A stretch of 18,827 nucleotides of DNA from Anaerolineaceae bacterium UBA700. Its GTDB lineage: Bacteria; Chloroflexota; Anaerolineae; Anaerolineales; Anaerolineaceae. Location of the stretch: the NCBI GenBank assembly GCA_002298885.1, contig DBMK01000014.1, positions 1-18,827 of the forward strand, given 5' to 3'. This document shows, one piece after another, positions 1-7,180 of the stretch. The notes under the pieces are model-generated. The model did not search any database. It was given only the letters and a program-made list of their open reading frames with translations, and was not told where the DNA came from. Each line of letters starts with the position of its first letter. Position 1 is the first letter of the stretch. Both the position numbers and the translations under genes were made by a program.

Positions 1-578
1 ACAACACCAGAATCTCCTATTATTATTTTCGTAATCGTGCCGGGAAGAGGGAAGCCGGGCGGCAGGCCCAGCTCGTCGAGCCGGGCGCGGGTCTCCACCG
101 CAGGCGGGTATCCGGCAGTCCACAGGGTCACAAACTGGATCAGGTCCATGTGGGTCACTGCGACAACCTGACCGCCGGGGTGCAGTCCGGCAGCCCTGCG
201 CAGGAAGCGCAAGACCCGCTTCAACACATCGCCAGGCTGCTCGTAAGGAGCGGACACGCCGGAGTATACGTCCCAGCCCCGCGCTGCCAGCTCGGCGCCC
301 GGTAAGCCGTCGAACGGGCTGTAGACCTCGTCCAGGGACGCCGAGATCAATATCCGGCCGCAGTCTGCCGCGGCGGCGATAATTTGCGCGGTCTGGCGGG
401 CGCGCAGCAGCGGGCTGGAGTAGACCGCCGCCAGCGCCTTGCCGCGCAGGAGATCGGCAGCCGCCCGGGCCTGCCGGCGGCCCTCGCCGCTCAGCCCAAA
501 ATGAGCCAGCCGCCCGTAATATACCCCCTGCGGGTTGTCGACCTCGCCGTGGCGGATGAAGTAGAAGGTGGTCTGCAA
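1..578 (-). CDS. histidine phosphatase (phosphoglycerate mutase-like) family protein, 3'-truncated by window edge
   Basis: The reading frame is open from a TTG codon at 578 to the window edge (192 codons visible), so the C-terminus is missing. The protein begins MQTTFYFIRHGEVDN, with the phosphohistidine motif RHG at residues 9-11. SSPLLRARQTA follows at about 54-64 (the second phosphate-binding arginine) and the second catalytic histidine is in VTHMDLIQ near 143. This is the histidine phosphatase superfamily, which removes phosphate from small metabolites such as alpha-ribazole phosphate or phosphoglycerate; the substrate cannot be told here. The family is usually about 200-220 residues, so little is missing. 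TTG is chosen because an in-frame TGA lies four codons upstream and no ATG or GTG precedes the RHG motif. It lies 81 bases downstream of another histidine phosphatase, separated by a hairpin repeat. Family assignment is firm; the start is less so. Confidence 0.85.
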   Translation of the reverse strand, partial: MQTTFYFIRHGEVDNPQGVYYGRLAHFGLSGEGRRQARAAADLLRGKALAAVYSSPLLRARQTAQIIAAAADCGRILISASLDEVYSPFDGLPGAELAARGWDVYSGVSAPYEQPGDVLKRVLRFLRRAAGLHPGGQVVAVTHMDLIQFVTLWTAGYPPAVETRARLDELGLPPGFPLPGTITKIIIGDSGV

Positions 579-601
579 GGGGTTAAGTCATTCTCTCGTG
601 A

Positions 602-659
602 AACGTAAAACGTGAAGCGTGAAATCACGTTTCACGTTTCACGCTTCACGTTTTACGTT
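602..659. repeat. dispersed repeat R1, long inverted repeat/hairpin
   Basis: Arms at 602-624 and 637-659 are perfect inverted copies (23 bp) around a 12-base loop. The unit is a run of short related words, cgtaaaacgtg, aagcgtgaaa and their complements. Related single-arm copies occur at 7181-7204, 8338-8366 and 11897-11919. The repeat touches the TAG stop of the upstream phosphatase at 660. It could act as a bidirectional transcript-end hairpin, but there is no clear T-tract. Confidence 0.7.
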
Positions 660-1394
660 CTATCCCGTCACCAACTCCGCCGGCAAATGCTCGGTGCGAT
701 TCCAGAAGACGATCACCGGCTCGCCGTCGGGGCGGAAGAAGATGCGGCAGATGGCGGTGTTGTGCATGGCAAACCAGGCTGGCAGTCGCGCCTCCGAAGG
801 AGTCGCCAGCACGGCGGCCAGAAAATAATTCAAAAAGTTGGCGTGGGTGAAGAAGACCACCCCATCCCGGCTGGCGGCGGGATGCTGCGCCAGCAGGCGG
901 CCCAGCACGCGCCGGGCGCGCAGCATGCGCTCCTCCGGCAGCTCGGCCGGGCGGTCCCACCATGGGCCGTCGCCCATCTCGGCCGGCCACGCCAGGTCTG
1001 GGAAGCGGGCAGCCATGGCTGCCCGGTCGGGGCCGGGCTGGCCCACCAGTTCGCCCGTCTCCTCGTCCTCCAGGAACAGCCCGCCGCCCTCGTGCAGGTC
1101 CTTCCAGGCCGCCAGCGGCAGGCTCTCCAAACCGGTTTGCCGGGCCAGCGCCCGCGCCGACGGCAGCCCGGTGCCGATCGCCCGCACCATGGGCGAGGTG
1201 TAAAGATGGGTGATGGGGGTCAAAAGCGGGTCGTGCCCGCTGGCGAAGGTGGTTAAATACTCGCTCAGGCACTCGGCCTGCCTGCGCCCGGTCTCGGTCA
1301 GCTCGGGGTCGTAGACCCGCCCGCTCTCGGCGCCGGTGGTGGCCAGCAAGTGGTTGTTCGTTGATTGTCCGTGACGGATTAAGTATAAGTTCAC
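660..1394 (-). CDS. histidine phosphatase family protein (phosphoglycerate mutase-like)
   Basis: Complete 244-residue protein of the histidine phosphatase superfamily. The N-terminus MNLYLIRHGQSTNN carries the RHG phosphohistidine motif at 7-9, YTSPMVRAIGT near 65-75 gives the second arginine, LHEGGG near 101 holds the likely acidic residue, and FFTHANFLNYF near 181-191 holds the second catalytic histidine (His184). All core residues are present, so activity is expected; the substrate is unknown. The start codon is GTG at 1392-1394 and is itself part of an upstream acagtttaca-type repeat, so the leader has no clear ribosome binding site. The TAG stop directly abuts repeat R1. It is probably co-oriented with the second histidine phosphatase downstream, but the repeat hairpin between them argues against simple coupling. 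Confidence 0.9.
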   Translation of the reverse strand: MNLYLIRHGQSTNNHLLATTGAESGRVYDPELTETGRRQAECLSEYLTTFASGHDPLLTPITHLYTSPMVRAIGTGLPSARALARQTGLESLPLAAWKDLHEGGGLFLEDEETGELVGQPGPDRAAMAARFPDLAWPAEMGDGPWWDRPAELPEERMLRARRVLGRLLAQHPAASRDGVVFFTHANFLNYFLAAVLATPSEARLPAWFAMHNTAICRIFFRPDGEPVIVFWNRTEHLPAELVTG

Positions 1395-1436
1395 AGTTTA
1401 CAGTTCACAGTAGACAGTTTGCAGTTGACAGTTTAA
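1391..1436. repeat. dispersed repeat R2 (acagtttacag/gtagacagt words)
   Basis: Short imperfect words of the form acagtttacagttcacag and tagacagtttgcagttgac are run together. Related copies sit at 1801-1815, 7264-7293 and 8420-8432, each time at a gene boundary. This copy overlaps the GTG start of the phosphatase gene at 1394. Confidence 0.65.
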
Positions 1437-1481
1437 AGATTAACCGCGAATTTCACGAATGGTTACGAATAAACACGAATG

Positions 1482-1489
1482 AATTATTT
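1482..1489. repeat. 8-bp target site duplication, left copy
   Basis: AATTATTT sits immediately outside the left inverted repeat of the MITE. The same 8 bases follow the right end at 1717-1724. Confidence 0.7.
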
Positions 1490-1716
1490 CTAGCTACCTG
1501 ACAGTTTGTCAATTTCACACCCCGCCTGGGGCTAAAGCCACCAGGCTAACAAGCTCAAACCTGCTGAAGCAGGTTATTTTTCGACTTTTGGCCTTATCTA
1601 GCCCGATTTATCGGGCTTGATTCACCTAGCCTGATGGCTTTAGCCTCAGGCGATATCTCAAATGGCATAAAAACGATTACCAATTCAACCTTGTTTTGAA
1701 ACTGTCAGGTAGCTAG
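1490..1716. mobile_element. MITE-like non-autonomous element with 18-bp terminal inverted repeats
   Basis: The ends CTAGCTACCTGACAGTTT (1490-1507) and its exact complement (1699-1716) are perfect 18-bp terminal inverted repeats. The 8-bp direct repeat AATTATTT flanks them at 1482-1489 and 1717-1724, as expected for a target site duplication. The 227-bp body has no coding capacity. It contains further nested inverted repeats: 1526-1550 pairs imperfectly with 1627-1652 (ggctaaagcc / ggctttagcc cores), plus two small hairpins, cctgctgaagcagg near 1561-1574 and agcccgatttatcgggct near 1600-1617. An 8-bp duplication fits several IS families (for example IS66, ISL3, IS1595, IS256); the parent was not identified. 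Confidence 0.75.
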
Positions 1717-1724
1717 AATTATTT
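1717..1724. repeat. 8-bp target site duplication, right copy
   Basis: AATTATTT sits immediately outside the right inverted repeat of the MITE and is identical to 1482-1489. Confidence 0.7.
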
Positions 1725-1806
1725 ATATTTTTTAGCATTTTTCTCGTCCATTCGTTCTAATTGGCGTAATTCGCGGACGATCTTTAAACTGCCCGCTTGC
1801 GGGCTG

Positions 1807-3510
1807 TCAACTGTTCACTTCTTTTATGTACTTCTCCCGGTTCGCCAGGCGGGCGGTTTTGCCGGAGCTGGTCTTGACGATCCAGGGCGGATTGACGATG
1901 TAGCAGTCGCGCAGCTTGATGGCCGAGCCGCGGTTCACGGCCTGCTCGATATCGCGGGCAATACGCTCGCGCTCCTCGGGGTCGGTGGTGTCCACCTCGG
2001 CCACGATGACCACGTCCTCGGTGCCGGCCTCCTCGTTGTAAATGCCGAAAGCGCTGACCCGCCCGGCGTGCACCCCCGGCGCTTCCATCGCCAGCAGTTC
2101 CAGGTCCTGCGGGTAGACGTTCTTGCCGCCCACGATGATCAAATCCTTCTTGCGCCCGGCCACGTACACCTCGCCGTCGGCCATGTAGCCGTAGTCGCCA
2201 GTCAGGTACCAGCCGTCCAGGAAGGCCTTTTCGGTGGCGTCCTGGCGGTGGTAATAACCGGTGAGCATACAGTCCGAGCGCAGGGCAATCTCGCCGATGG
2301 TGCGCTCGAGGGCGGGCTGGCCCTTATCGTCGACCACCTTGCACTCGGTGTTGGAGATCGGGCGCCCCGCCGAGAGCATCTTGATCGACGGGCGTCCGGC
2401 CACGGCCGGCTGCGCCAGCCGCTGCACCTGCATGGCCTCGCGGTCGATCTCGTCCACCGTCACCGGGCCGTCCACCCCGCCCTGGGTCACGGCGAAGACG
2501 TTCTCGGCCATGGCGTAGCACGTGTTGAGCGCCTCGTAGCGCAGCCCGTAGCGGGCAAAGCGGTTGTAAAAAGCCTGGTGGCTCTCGTAGCGCATCGGCT
2601 CGGAGCAGTTGCTGATCGAGCGCCAGGAGGACAGGTCGAGCCCCTCCAGGTCGCGCTCGCGGATCTTGGTGGCGCAGAAGTTGTAGGCGAAGTTGGGCAG
2701 CCAGGAGAGCGTGCCCCGGTAGCGCGTCACCGCCTGCAGCAGGCGCACCGGCGCCCGCACCCACTCGAAGGGCGACATGATCACCAGCCTGATCCCCGCC
2801 AGCATCGGCATCAGGAAGCCGGCGATCAGCCCCATGTCGTGATACAGCGGAAGCCAGGAGACGATCACGTCCTCGGGGGCCAAATGCAGGGTGGCCGAGT
2901 AGGCCGCAAGCTGGTTGAGCACCGCCTGGTGCGAAAGAGCCACGCCCTTCTGCAACCCGGTGGTGCCCGAGGAATGCTGCAGCAGCACCGTGTCCTCCGG
3001 CGCCCGGCGCAGCCCCGGCAGCCGGGCAAAATCCGGCTCCGAGGGCGGCTCCACCCGGTCGCACACAATCACGGCCCGCACCGGAGAGCCGCCGCTCTTC
3101 GCCTCCACCGGGGCAGGAGATTCCAGGGCCGCCCGCACCTCTCCCTCGAACTCGGGGTAGGTGACGATGGCAGCCGGGCGGGTCACGCTGACCAGGGCAG
3201 CCAGGTCGGCCCGGTAACGCTCGGGCAGCAGCTTCTCGGTCAGGAAGGGCATGATCGAGGGGATGGCGCCGTACAGTACTGCGCCGTAGAAGGCGCACAC
3301 CAGGTCGAAGCTGTGCTGCAGGATCAGCACCACCACTTCGCCCGGCTGCAGCCCGGCCCCGGCGTAGGTCCTGGCGTAGGCATTGGCCCCCGCCAGGAGC
3401 TGGCGGTAGGTCACCGGGCGGTCCGGCTGGCCGGCCTGGAGCATTACCAGCGCCACTTGCTCCGGCCTGTGCAAATAATGTTCACCCAAAATTTCAGTCA
3501 AATTCGGCAT
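1807..3510 (-). CDS. fatty acyl-AMP ligase-like adenylate-forming enzyme
   Basis: Complete 567-residue ANL-superfamily enzyme that activates a carboxylic acid as acyl-AMP. Motifs seen: phosphate loop LQHSSGTTGLQKG at 177-189, SWLPLYHDMGLIAG at 218-231 (typical of fatty acyl-AMP ligases), LPNFAYNFCATKI near 271-283, YLTGDYGYM near 435, RKKDLIIVGGKNVYP at 453-467, and the C-terminal catalytic lysine in TSSGKTAR (Lys551). The FAAL-like signatures and the one-base overlap (TAATG) with the upstream acyl carrier protein suggest that it loads a fatty or other acyl group onto that carrier rather than onto CoA; this is inference. The stop codon is formed inside repeat R2. It is the last gene of the SGNH/ACP run. 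A general acyl-CoA synthetase is the alternative reading. Confidence 0.9.
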   Translation of the reverse strand: MPNLTEILGEHYLHRPEQVALVMLQAGQPDRPVTYRQLLAGANAYARTYAGAGLQPGEVVVLILQHSFDLVCAFYGAVLYGAIPSIMPFLTEKLLPERYRADLAALVSVTRPAAIVTYPEFEGEVRAALESPAPVEAKSGGSPVRAVIVCDRVEPPSEPDFARLPGLRRAPEDTVLLQHSSGTTGLQKGVALSHQAVLNQLAAYSATLHLAPEDVIVSWLPLYHDMGLIAGFLMPMLAGIRLVIMSPFEWVRAPVRLLQAVTRYRGTLSWLPNFAYNFCATKIRERDLEGLDLSSWRSISNCSEPMRYESHQAFYNRFARYGLRYEALNTCYAMAENVFAVTQGGVDGPVTVDEIDREAMQVQRLAQPAVAGRPSIKMLSAGRPISNTECKVVDDKGQPALERTIGEIALRSDCMLTGYYHRQDATEKAFLDGWYLTGDYGYMADGEVYVAGRKKDLIIVGGKNVYPQDLELLAMEAPGVHAGRVSAFGIYNEEAGTEDVVIVAEVDTTDPEERERIARDIEQAVNRGSAIKLRDCYIVNPPWIVKTSSGKTARLANREKYIKEVNS

Positions 3511-3755
3511 TATTGTCTTGATTTAATCAGGTCGGCGAGCTGGGTGAGGGTGTCGAAGGTGTCGGCATTGAGCTCGGAATCATCGATGCGCACCCCGTAA
3601 GTATCCTCCACCAGCAGGGCCACGTCCACCAGGTTGAACGAGTCGATCAGGCCGCTCGAGATGAGGGCTTCGTCCGGCTTAATGGTGCGGCCAGGCCGCT
3701 TGAGGATCTTGGCAGCGATCAACTGCCCTAAATTGGTTGCAATTTCGTCAGTCAT
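3510..3755 (-). CDS. acyl carrier protein
   Basis: Complete 81-residue carrier protein. The phosphopantetheine attachment serine is Ser39 in SSGLIDSFNLV, in the usual place at the start of helix II, and the rest is a four-helix acidic protein (EDTYGVRIDDSELNADTFDTL). The variant DSF in place of the fatty-acid-synthase DSL fits stand-alone or accessory carriers. GGAG at 3761-3764 lies five bases before the ATG. Its stop overlaps the ATG of the acyl-AMP ligase by one base, which predicts translational coupling and one functional pair. No biosynthetic ketosynthase is nearby, so a dedicated transfer role is likelier than bulk fatty acid synthesis (inference). Confidence 0.92.
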   Translation of the reverse strand: MTDEIATNLGQLIAAKILKRPGRTIKPDEALISSGLIDSFNLVDVALLVEDTYGVRIDDSELNADTFDTLTQLADLIKSRQ

Positions 3756-3760
3756 GCGTT

Positions 3761-3764
3761 CTCC
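3761..3764 (-). promoter_or_regulatory. ribosome binding site of the acyl carrier protein gene
   Basis: GGAG on the minus strand, five bases upstream of ATG 3755-3753. It is one of the few clear Shine-Dalgarno sites in the run and supports independent translation start after the repeat block. Confidence 0.6.
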
Positions 3765-3772
3765 ATTTAATT

Positions 3773-3910
3773 TTCCCCTCCCCCAACCCCTCCCCTAAAG
3801 GGAGGGGAGAATCTTATTTTCGAGTTTTTGGGCGACAAAGTCGCCCAAAAACTCGAAAGAAAAGCTTTTCTCCCCCTTCCCTTTAGGAAGGGGGCCGGGG
3901 GGTTAGGTCT
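3773..3910. repeat. repeat R6 pair in inverted orientation with a central perfect hairpin
   Basis: Two copies of a C-rich/G-rich repeat (taacccccc, ggccccct, ttccctttaggaaggggg words) face each other at 3773-3812 and 3866-3910. Between them is a perfect 19-bp stem (3818-3836 with 3840-3858) and a three-base loop. The block fills the gap between the propeller-SGNH gene (stop at 3914) and the ACP gene. A related pair lies at 9451-9610. The hairpins may terminate or stabilise transcripts; there is no T-tract to prove it. Confidence 0.7.
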
Positions 3911-3913
3911 GAT

Positions 3914-6157
3914 TTACGGCAGCCAGGATATGTTCGTCACGAACAGGTAATCCTGCCCTGCCGGGCTAATTTTACCATCAAGCAGGCTGGACTGGCCCGT
4001 GCCGGCGTTGACCAGGTACAGGCCCAGGCGGTAGCCCTTGTCCATGTCGATGTTGCGCACGTTAAGGTTCTCGGTGGCGGCCACCAGCAGGAATTTGCCG
4101 TCCGCCGACCAGGCCAGGCGCGGGCTCAGCCCGCTCATAGCCGGCAGTTCCACCTTGTCCAGCGTTTGCGGGTTGAGCAGATAGCCGCGCAGCGCGCCCG
4201 GCCGGCCGGAGTAGTCGCTGCGCTCGAGCGACAGCGCCGCCAGCCAGCGCCCGCTGGGTGACCAGGCGTAATCCATGGCGTAGCCGCTCTCCACCGGCAG
4301 CGGCGACCAGATCTTGGTGCGGTCCAGGGTGGTCACCGCCAGGGCGGCCCGGTCGGTTTCGTCCAGGTAGGTATAGGCGAAGGAATCGCCATTGGAGGAA
4401 AGGGCGGGGCGGATCACACCAGGCAGTTCGTGCAGATCCGTAAAGGCCGCACTTCCGGCGCTGCCCTGCCGCACGACTCCGGGCGTGCATACCCCGGGCG
4501 CCGCCGGACACTGTCCGGAGAGATAAAAAATGCCATCCGGGTTCTGGGCCGGGAACAGGGCGATCGGGCCGCTATCACCAGCCGCCAGGCCGCCGCCAGG
4601 CTGTAAAGGGGACCGGGCAGGATCGACCAGGCTGAGTACGCTGCCTGAGGGAGAAGTGCGGATGGCGGCAATCGTTTTTCCGTCTCCCAGCCATAATGCG
4701 CTGATCCCGTTGCCCTGGACCAGGTCGCCGGCAAGCTTTTCCGGCTGCGACCCATCCAGCGGCACCAGCCACAGCTCGCTGCCCCGGTTGGCTAAAATCG
4801 ATCTTCCATCCGGCGACACTGCCTGCAAATTCCAGCCCGCCCCCAGCACCGGCTGGAACTGCGGCGCCTTCGTATTGGGGTCCAGGGCATACACGCCCAG
4901 GTACTCGTACCCCTCCCCCTTGCGCTGTGCCAGCCCGATCAAAGCGTGGCCGGAAGACAGGAGAGGCGAGATTCGAGAGTCGAAAGTCGGTATTTGGTCC
5001 TGGGAATCCGGATTTGGTGTGGCAGAACTCCCCTCTCCCTCAATAATTGAGGGGGCGGGCGTGACCGCCGCCGTCTGTGGTCCGTCGTCCGTGGTCTTCT
5101 CCTTGATCCCTCGCCAGATCGAGTCAATTGCCTCCAGCGCGGTGGCGCTGCGCACGCGCCAGGCGTCCACGCTGATGTGGAAACGGTCGGGGCGGGTGGG
5201 GTCCAGACCGTGGTTCGGCAGGGGCTGGGCCGCCCGCCACCAGTTCCACAGCGGCAGGTCGTACTCGTAGGCCAGGCTGGCGGTGGCCAGGTTGAGCGAG
5301 TTGTCGCCCTCGAAGTTGTCGGCCTTGGTCGCCAGAATCGGCAGCACGCCCTTGCCGACGTAGAAATCGATAATCTGGCGCATGTACTCGATGTAATTCT
5401 GGGTGGTGCGCCCGTCGTAGCCGAACTCCAGGCTGATCAGCACGATGCTCGGGCGGTGGACGCGGTACTCGCAGGCAATGGGCGTCTCGCCCGGCAGGCA
5501 GGCCGCCGGGTCGGCGAACTGCGGCTGGAGCACGGCGCGGGCGTTGAAGCCGCCCATGGTCGCCTCGCCATTGCGGTTGAACGAGCCTCTGAACCAGTCG
5601 ATCGTATCCTGCAGCCCCGCGTTCTCCGGCGAGAGCTTGTAATAGCCCGCCAGGTCGTAGGCCCCCAGCAGCACCTCGCGGATGCCCTGGCAGTCGGCCA
5701 CCTTAGAGAAGGCATGCGGGTCGTTGCCCAGCGCCAGCCCCTTGCGGTAAATTTCCAGCCCGCGCCCGGTGAGGGTGGGGATGATGGGCCACTGCTTCCA
5801 CTGGTTCGGCAGCAGGCGCGTATCGGCGGTGGGGGAGGGTACCACGGTGGGCGATGGGGTGACTGTGGGCGGCGCCTGGGTTCCAGTAGGCGCCTGGGTA
5901 GGAGGCAGCGGGGTCGTGGTCGCGGCCGGCATCAGAGTGGCGCTCGGTAAGCTTGTTGTCGAGGGAACAGTTACAAGGAAAGTTGCAGTTGAGTTCGGCC
6001 CGGGCACAGTTGTGGTGCAGGCAGAAATAAGCATAATAACCACAGAGACACAGAGAACACAGAGGACTCGATTATGCAGGATGCGGCTTCGCCGCATCCT
6101 GCATAATCGAATGCTTTTCTCCGTGCTCTCAGTGTCTCCGTGGTTAATCCCGATCAT
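3914..6157 (-). CDS. lipoprotein: SGNH-like domain (Ser-to-Cys) fused to a C-terminal beta-propeller
   Basis: A 747-residue exported lipoprotein with lipobox LISAC (Cys47 from the 6157 start). A Pro/Thr-rich linker (about 48-112) leads to an SGNH-like domain (about 115-345) and then a TolB/WD40-like propeller (about 390-747, with repeated VSPDGRSIL, YAWSPSGRW and LAWSADGKF strands). Block I reads SKVADCQ (Cys156) where the family has GDS; block III has lost the ND pair (SLEFG); block V keeps D-x-x-H (PDRFHIS). The ATG at 6157 overlaps the preceding stop (ATGA), but that start gives a leader beginning MIGINHGDTES translated from repeat R5. ATG 6097 (MRRSRILHNR) yields a standard signal peptide and is an equal or better start. 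The linker at about 348-392 is also built of repeats. The domain calls are reasonable; catalytic activity is doubtful. Confidence 0.85.
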   Translation of the reverse strand: MIGINHGDTESTEKSIRLCRMRRSRILHNRVLCVLCVSVVIMLISACTTTVPGPNSTATFLVTVPSTTSLPSATLMPAATTTPLPPTQAPTGTQAPPTVTPSPTVVPSPTADTRLLPNQWKQWPIIPTLTGRGLEIYRKGLALGNDPHAFSKVADCQGIREVLLGAYDLAGYYKLSPENAGLQDTIDWFRGSFNRNGEATMGGFNARAVLQPQFADPAACLPGETPIACEYRVHRPSIVLISLEFGYDGRTTQNYIEYMRQIIDFYVGKGVLPILATKADNFEGDNSLNLATASLAYEYDLPLWNWWRAAQPLPNHGLDPTRPDRFHISVDAWRVRSATALEAIDSIWRGIKEKTTDDGPQTAAVTPAPSIIEGEGSSATPNPDSQDQIPTFDSRISPLLSSGHALIGLAQRKGEGYEYLGVYALDPNTKAPQFQPVLGAGWNLQAVSPDGRSILANRGSELWLVPLDGSQPEKLAGDLVQGNGISALWLGDGKTIAAIRTSPSGSVLSLVDPARSPLQPGGGLAAGDSGPIALFPAQNPDGIFYLSGQCPAAPGVCTPGVVRQGSAGSAAFTDLHELPGVIRPALSSNGDSFAYTYLDETDRAALAVTTLDRTKIWSPLPVESGYAMDYAWSPSGRWLAALSLERSDYSGRPGALRGYLLNPQTLDKVELPAMSGLSPRLAWSADGKFLLVAATENLNVRNIDMDKGYRLGLYLVNAGTGQSSLLDGKISPAGQDYLFVTNISWLP
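5037..5098. repeat. repeat words inside the interdomain linker of the propeller fusion
   Basis: The palindrome ccctcaataattgaggg (5037-5053) and an R7-type word (tctgtggtccgtcgtccgtg, within 5071-5098) lie in frame in the coding sequence. They give the peptides PSIIEGEG and TTDDGPQT. A third repeat-like word (gattcgagagtcgaaagtcg, about 4970-4989) encodes the next linker segment. R7 recurs at 12776-12811. Confidence 0.55.
6037..6146. repeat. repeat R5 pair in inverted orientation around a perfect hairpin
   Basis: Two convergent copies of a repeat made of cacagagacacagagaac-like words lie at 6037-6066 and 6113-6146. They flank a perfect 19-bp stem, 5-base loop hairpin at 6068-6110. The whole block lies inside the 5' coding region of the propeller-SGNH gene. 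A second inverted R5 pair lies at 17687-17766. Confidence 0.75.
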
Positions 6158-7158
6158 TTTACTCCCCGCCAGACGGCGTCCAGCGCCTCGAGGCCAGTGA
6201 AGGAGCGCACGTTCCAGGCCTCAACGCTGATGTGGAACTTATCGTTGCGCACCATGTCCATGCCGTGGTCCGGCAAGGACTGCACCGCCCGCCAGAAGTT
6301 CCACAGCGGCAGGTCGTACTCGGCCGCCAGGCGGGCGGTGGTCAGGTTGATGGACTGGTCGCTCTCGAAATTATCGGCCTTGGTCGCCAGGATGGGGGCG
6401 GCCCCGTGGGCGATGACGAAATCCAGAATGCGGCGCATGTACTTCTCGTAGACCGCCGCCGTGCGCCCTTCGAAGCCGGTCTCCATGCTGATCAGCACGA
6501 TGCTCGGCTTATGCAGCCGGAACTCACACTCCAGCGGATCCTCTCCGGCCTGGCAGGCCTTGGGGTCGGCCCACATCGAGGACAGCACCGAGGCCACGTT
6601 GAAGCCGCCGCGCACCGCCTGGCTCTCGCGCCCGAACGAACCTTTGAACCAATCGATGGTATCTTGAAGGGAAGCGTAACCGTTGGGCAGTTCGTAGGCG
6701 CCGGGCTGGTCGTAGATGCCGAAGAAGGAAGCCGTCACCGACTGGCAGTCGCCGATCTTGGAGAAGGCGTGCGGGTCGTTACCCAGGGCCAGGCCCTGCT
6801 GGTAGATCTGGCGGCTGCGGGCGGTGGCCTGCGGCACCACCGGCCATTCCTGCCACTTCTCGGGCGGCAGGCGCACGGTGGTCGGCAGCGGCGCGCCGGT
6901 GGCGGTCGGGGCCGGCCCGGCCGTGGGTCCGTCCGTCGCCGCCGGCAGGTTTAACGACGCGGTCGGGCTGGCCGCAGGGGCGGGCGAAAGGGTTGGGGCC
7001 AGGGTCACTTCTTGAGCGGCAGCCGTGGACTGCGGCTGAGCGCTCGGCGCGGCCGCCTGAACCGGCGCGCAGGCGGAGAGAATCAATACCAAGGATAAAT
7101 AAAAAAGAATTTTAGATTTTAGATTTTTGATTTTAGATTTGTCGGTCGTCCGCATCAT
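6154..7158 (-). CDS. SGNH-like lipoprotein, block I Ser-to-Cys
   Basis: Complete 334-residue exported lipoprotein. Signal peptide: n-region MMRTTDKSKIKNLKSK, hydrophobic core, then lipobox LSAC (Cys30). The n-region KSKIKNLKSKI is the literal translation of repeat R4 (7108-7140). A Pro/Ala/Thr-rich spacer (31-95) leads to an SGNH/GDSL-type domain. Block I is SKIGDCQ (Cys138 in place of the nucleophile Ser), block II RGGFN, block III SMETG without the Asn, and block V NDKFHIS with D-x-x-H. It also has the C-x8-C pair shared by all five paralogs, a likely disulfide. The fold suggests action on an acyl ester or glycan outside the membrane, but the loss of Ser and Asn makes a binding or altered-chemistry role possible. 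The stop overlaps the next ATG (ATGA). Confidence 0.85.
   Translation of the reverse strand: MMRTTDKSKIKNLKSKILFYLSLVLILSACAPVQAAAPSAQPQSTAAAQEVTLAPTLSPAPAASPTASLNLPAATDGPTAGPAPTATGAPLPTTVRLPPEKWQEWPVVPQATARSRQIYQQGLALGNDPHAFSKIGDCQSVTASFFGIYDQPGAYELPNGYASLQDTIDWFKGSFGRESQAVRGGFNVASVLSSMWADPKACQAGEDPLECEFRLHKPSIVLISMETGFEGRTAAVYEKYMRRILDFVIAHGAAPILATKADNFESDQSINLTTARLAAEYDLPLWNFWRAVQSLPDHGMDMVRNDKFHISVEAWNVRSFTGLEALDAVWRGVK
7108..7140. repeat. repeat R4 (ttttagatttt words) inside a signal-peptide coding region
   Basis: AT-rich low-complexity repeat of tttagattttaga words. It encodes the basic n-region of the lipoprotein at 6154-7158. Related copies lie at 8272-8306, 11803-11856 and 11965-12046, the last of them mostly non-coding. 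Confidence 0.65.
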
Positions 7159-7180
7159 GTTCCCGTAATATTAATATTCA

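Larger units (their letters stand above)
1395..1806. other. gene-free stretch, 412 bp, made of nested repeats
   Basis: No coding frame of convincing character is seen. From left to right it holds R2, one arm of an older inverted repeat (words ccgcgaatttcacgaat and acacgaatgaat, 1433-1481), a MITE-like element with target duplications (1482-1724), the other arm (words cgtccattcg and gtaattcgcgg, 1740-1790), and a gcccgcttgcgggc hairpin (1791-1804) that leads into the stop of the acyl-AMP ligase gene. Confidence 0.7.

Noticed and set aside
660..1394. Two adjacent histidine phosphatases as one frameshifted gene or a duplication
   Set aside because: Each has its own RHG motif and second histidine, and their sequences differ widely. 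They are separate genes.
2068..3600. Long plus-strand frame opposite the acyl-AMP ligase
   Set aside because: His/Arg/Gly-rich composition typical of a GC-rich antisense shadow. The minus-strand protein has complete enzyme motifs.
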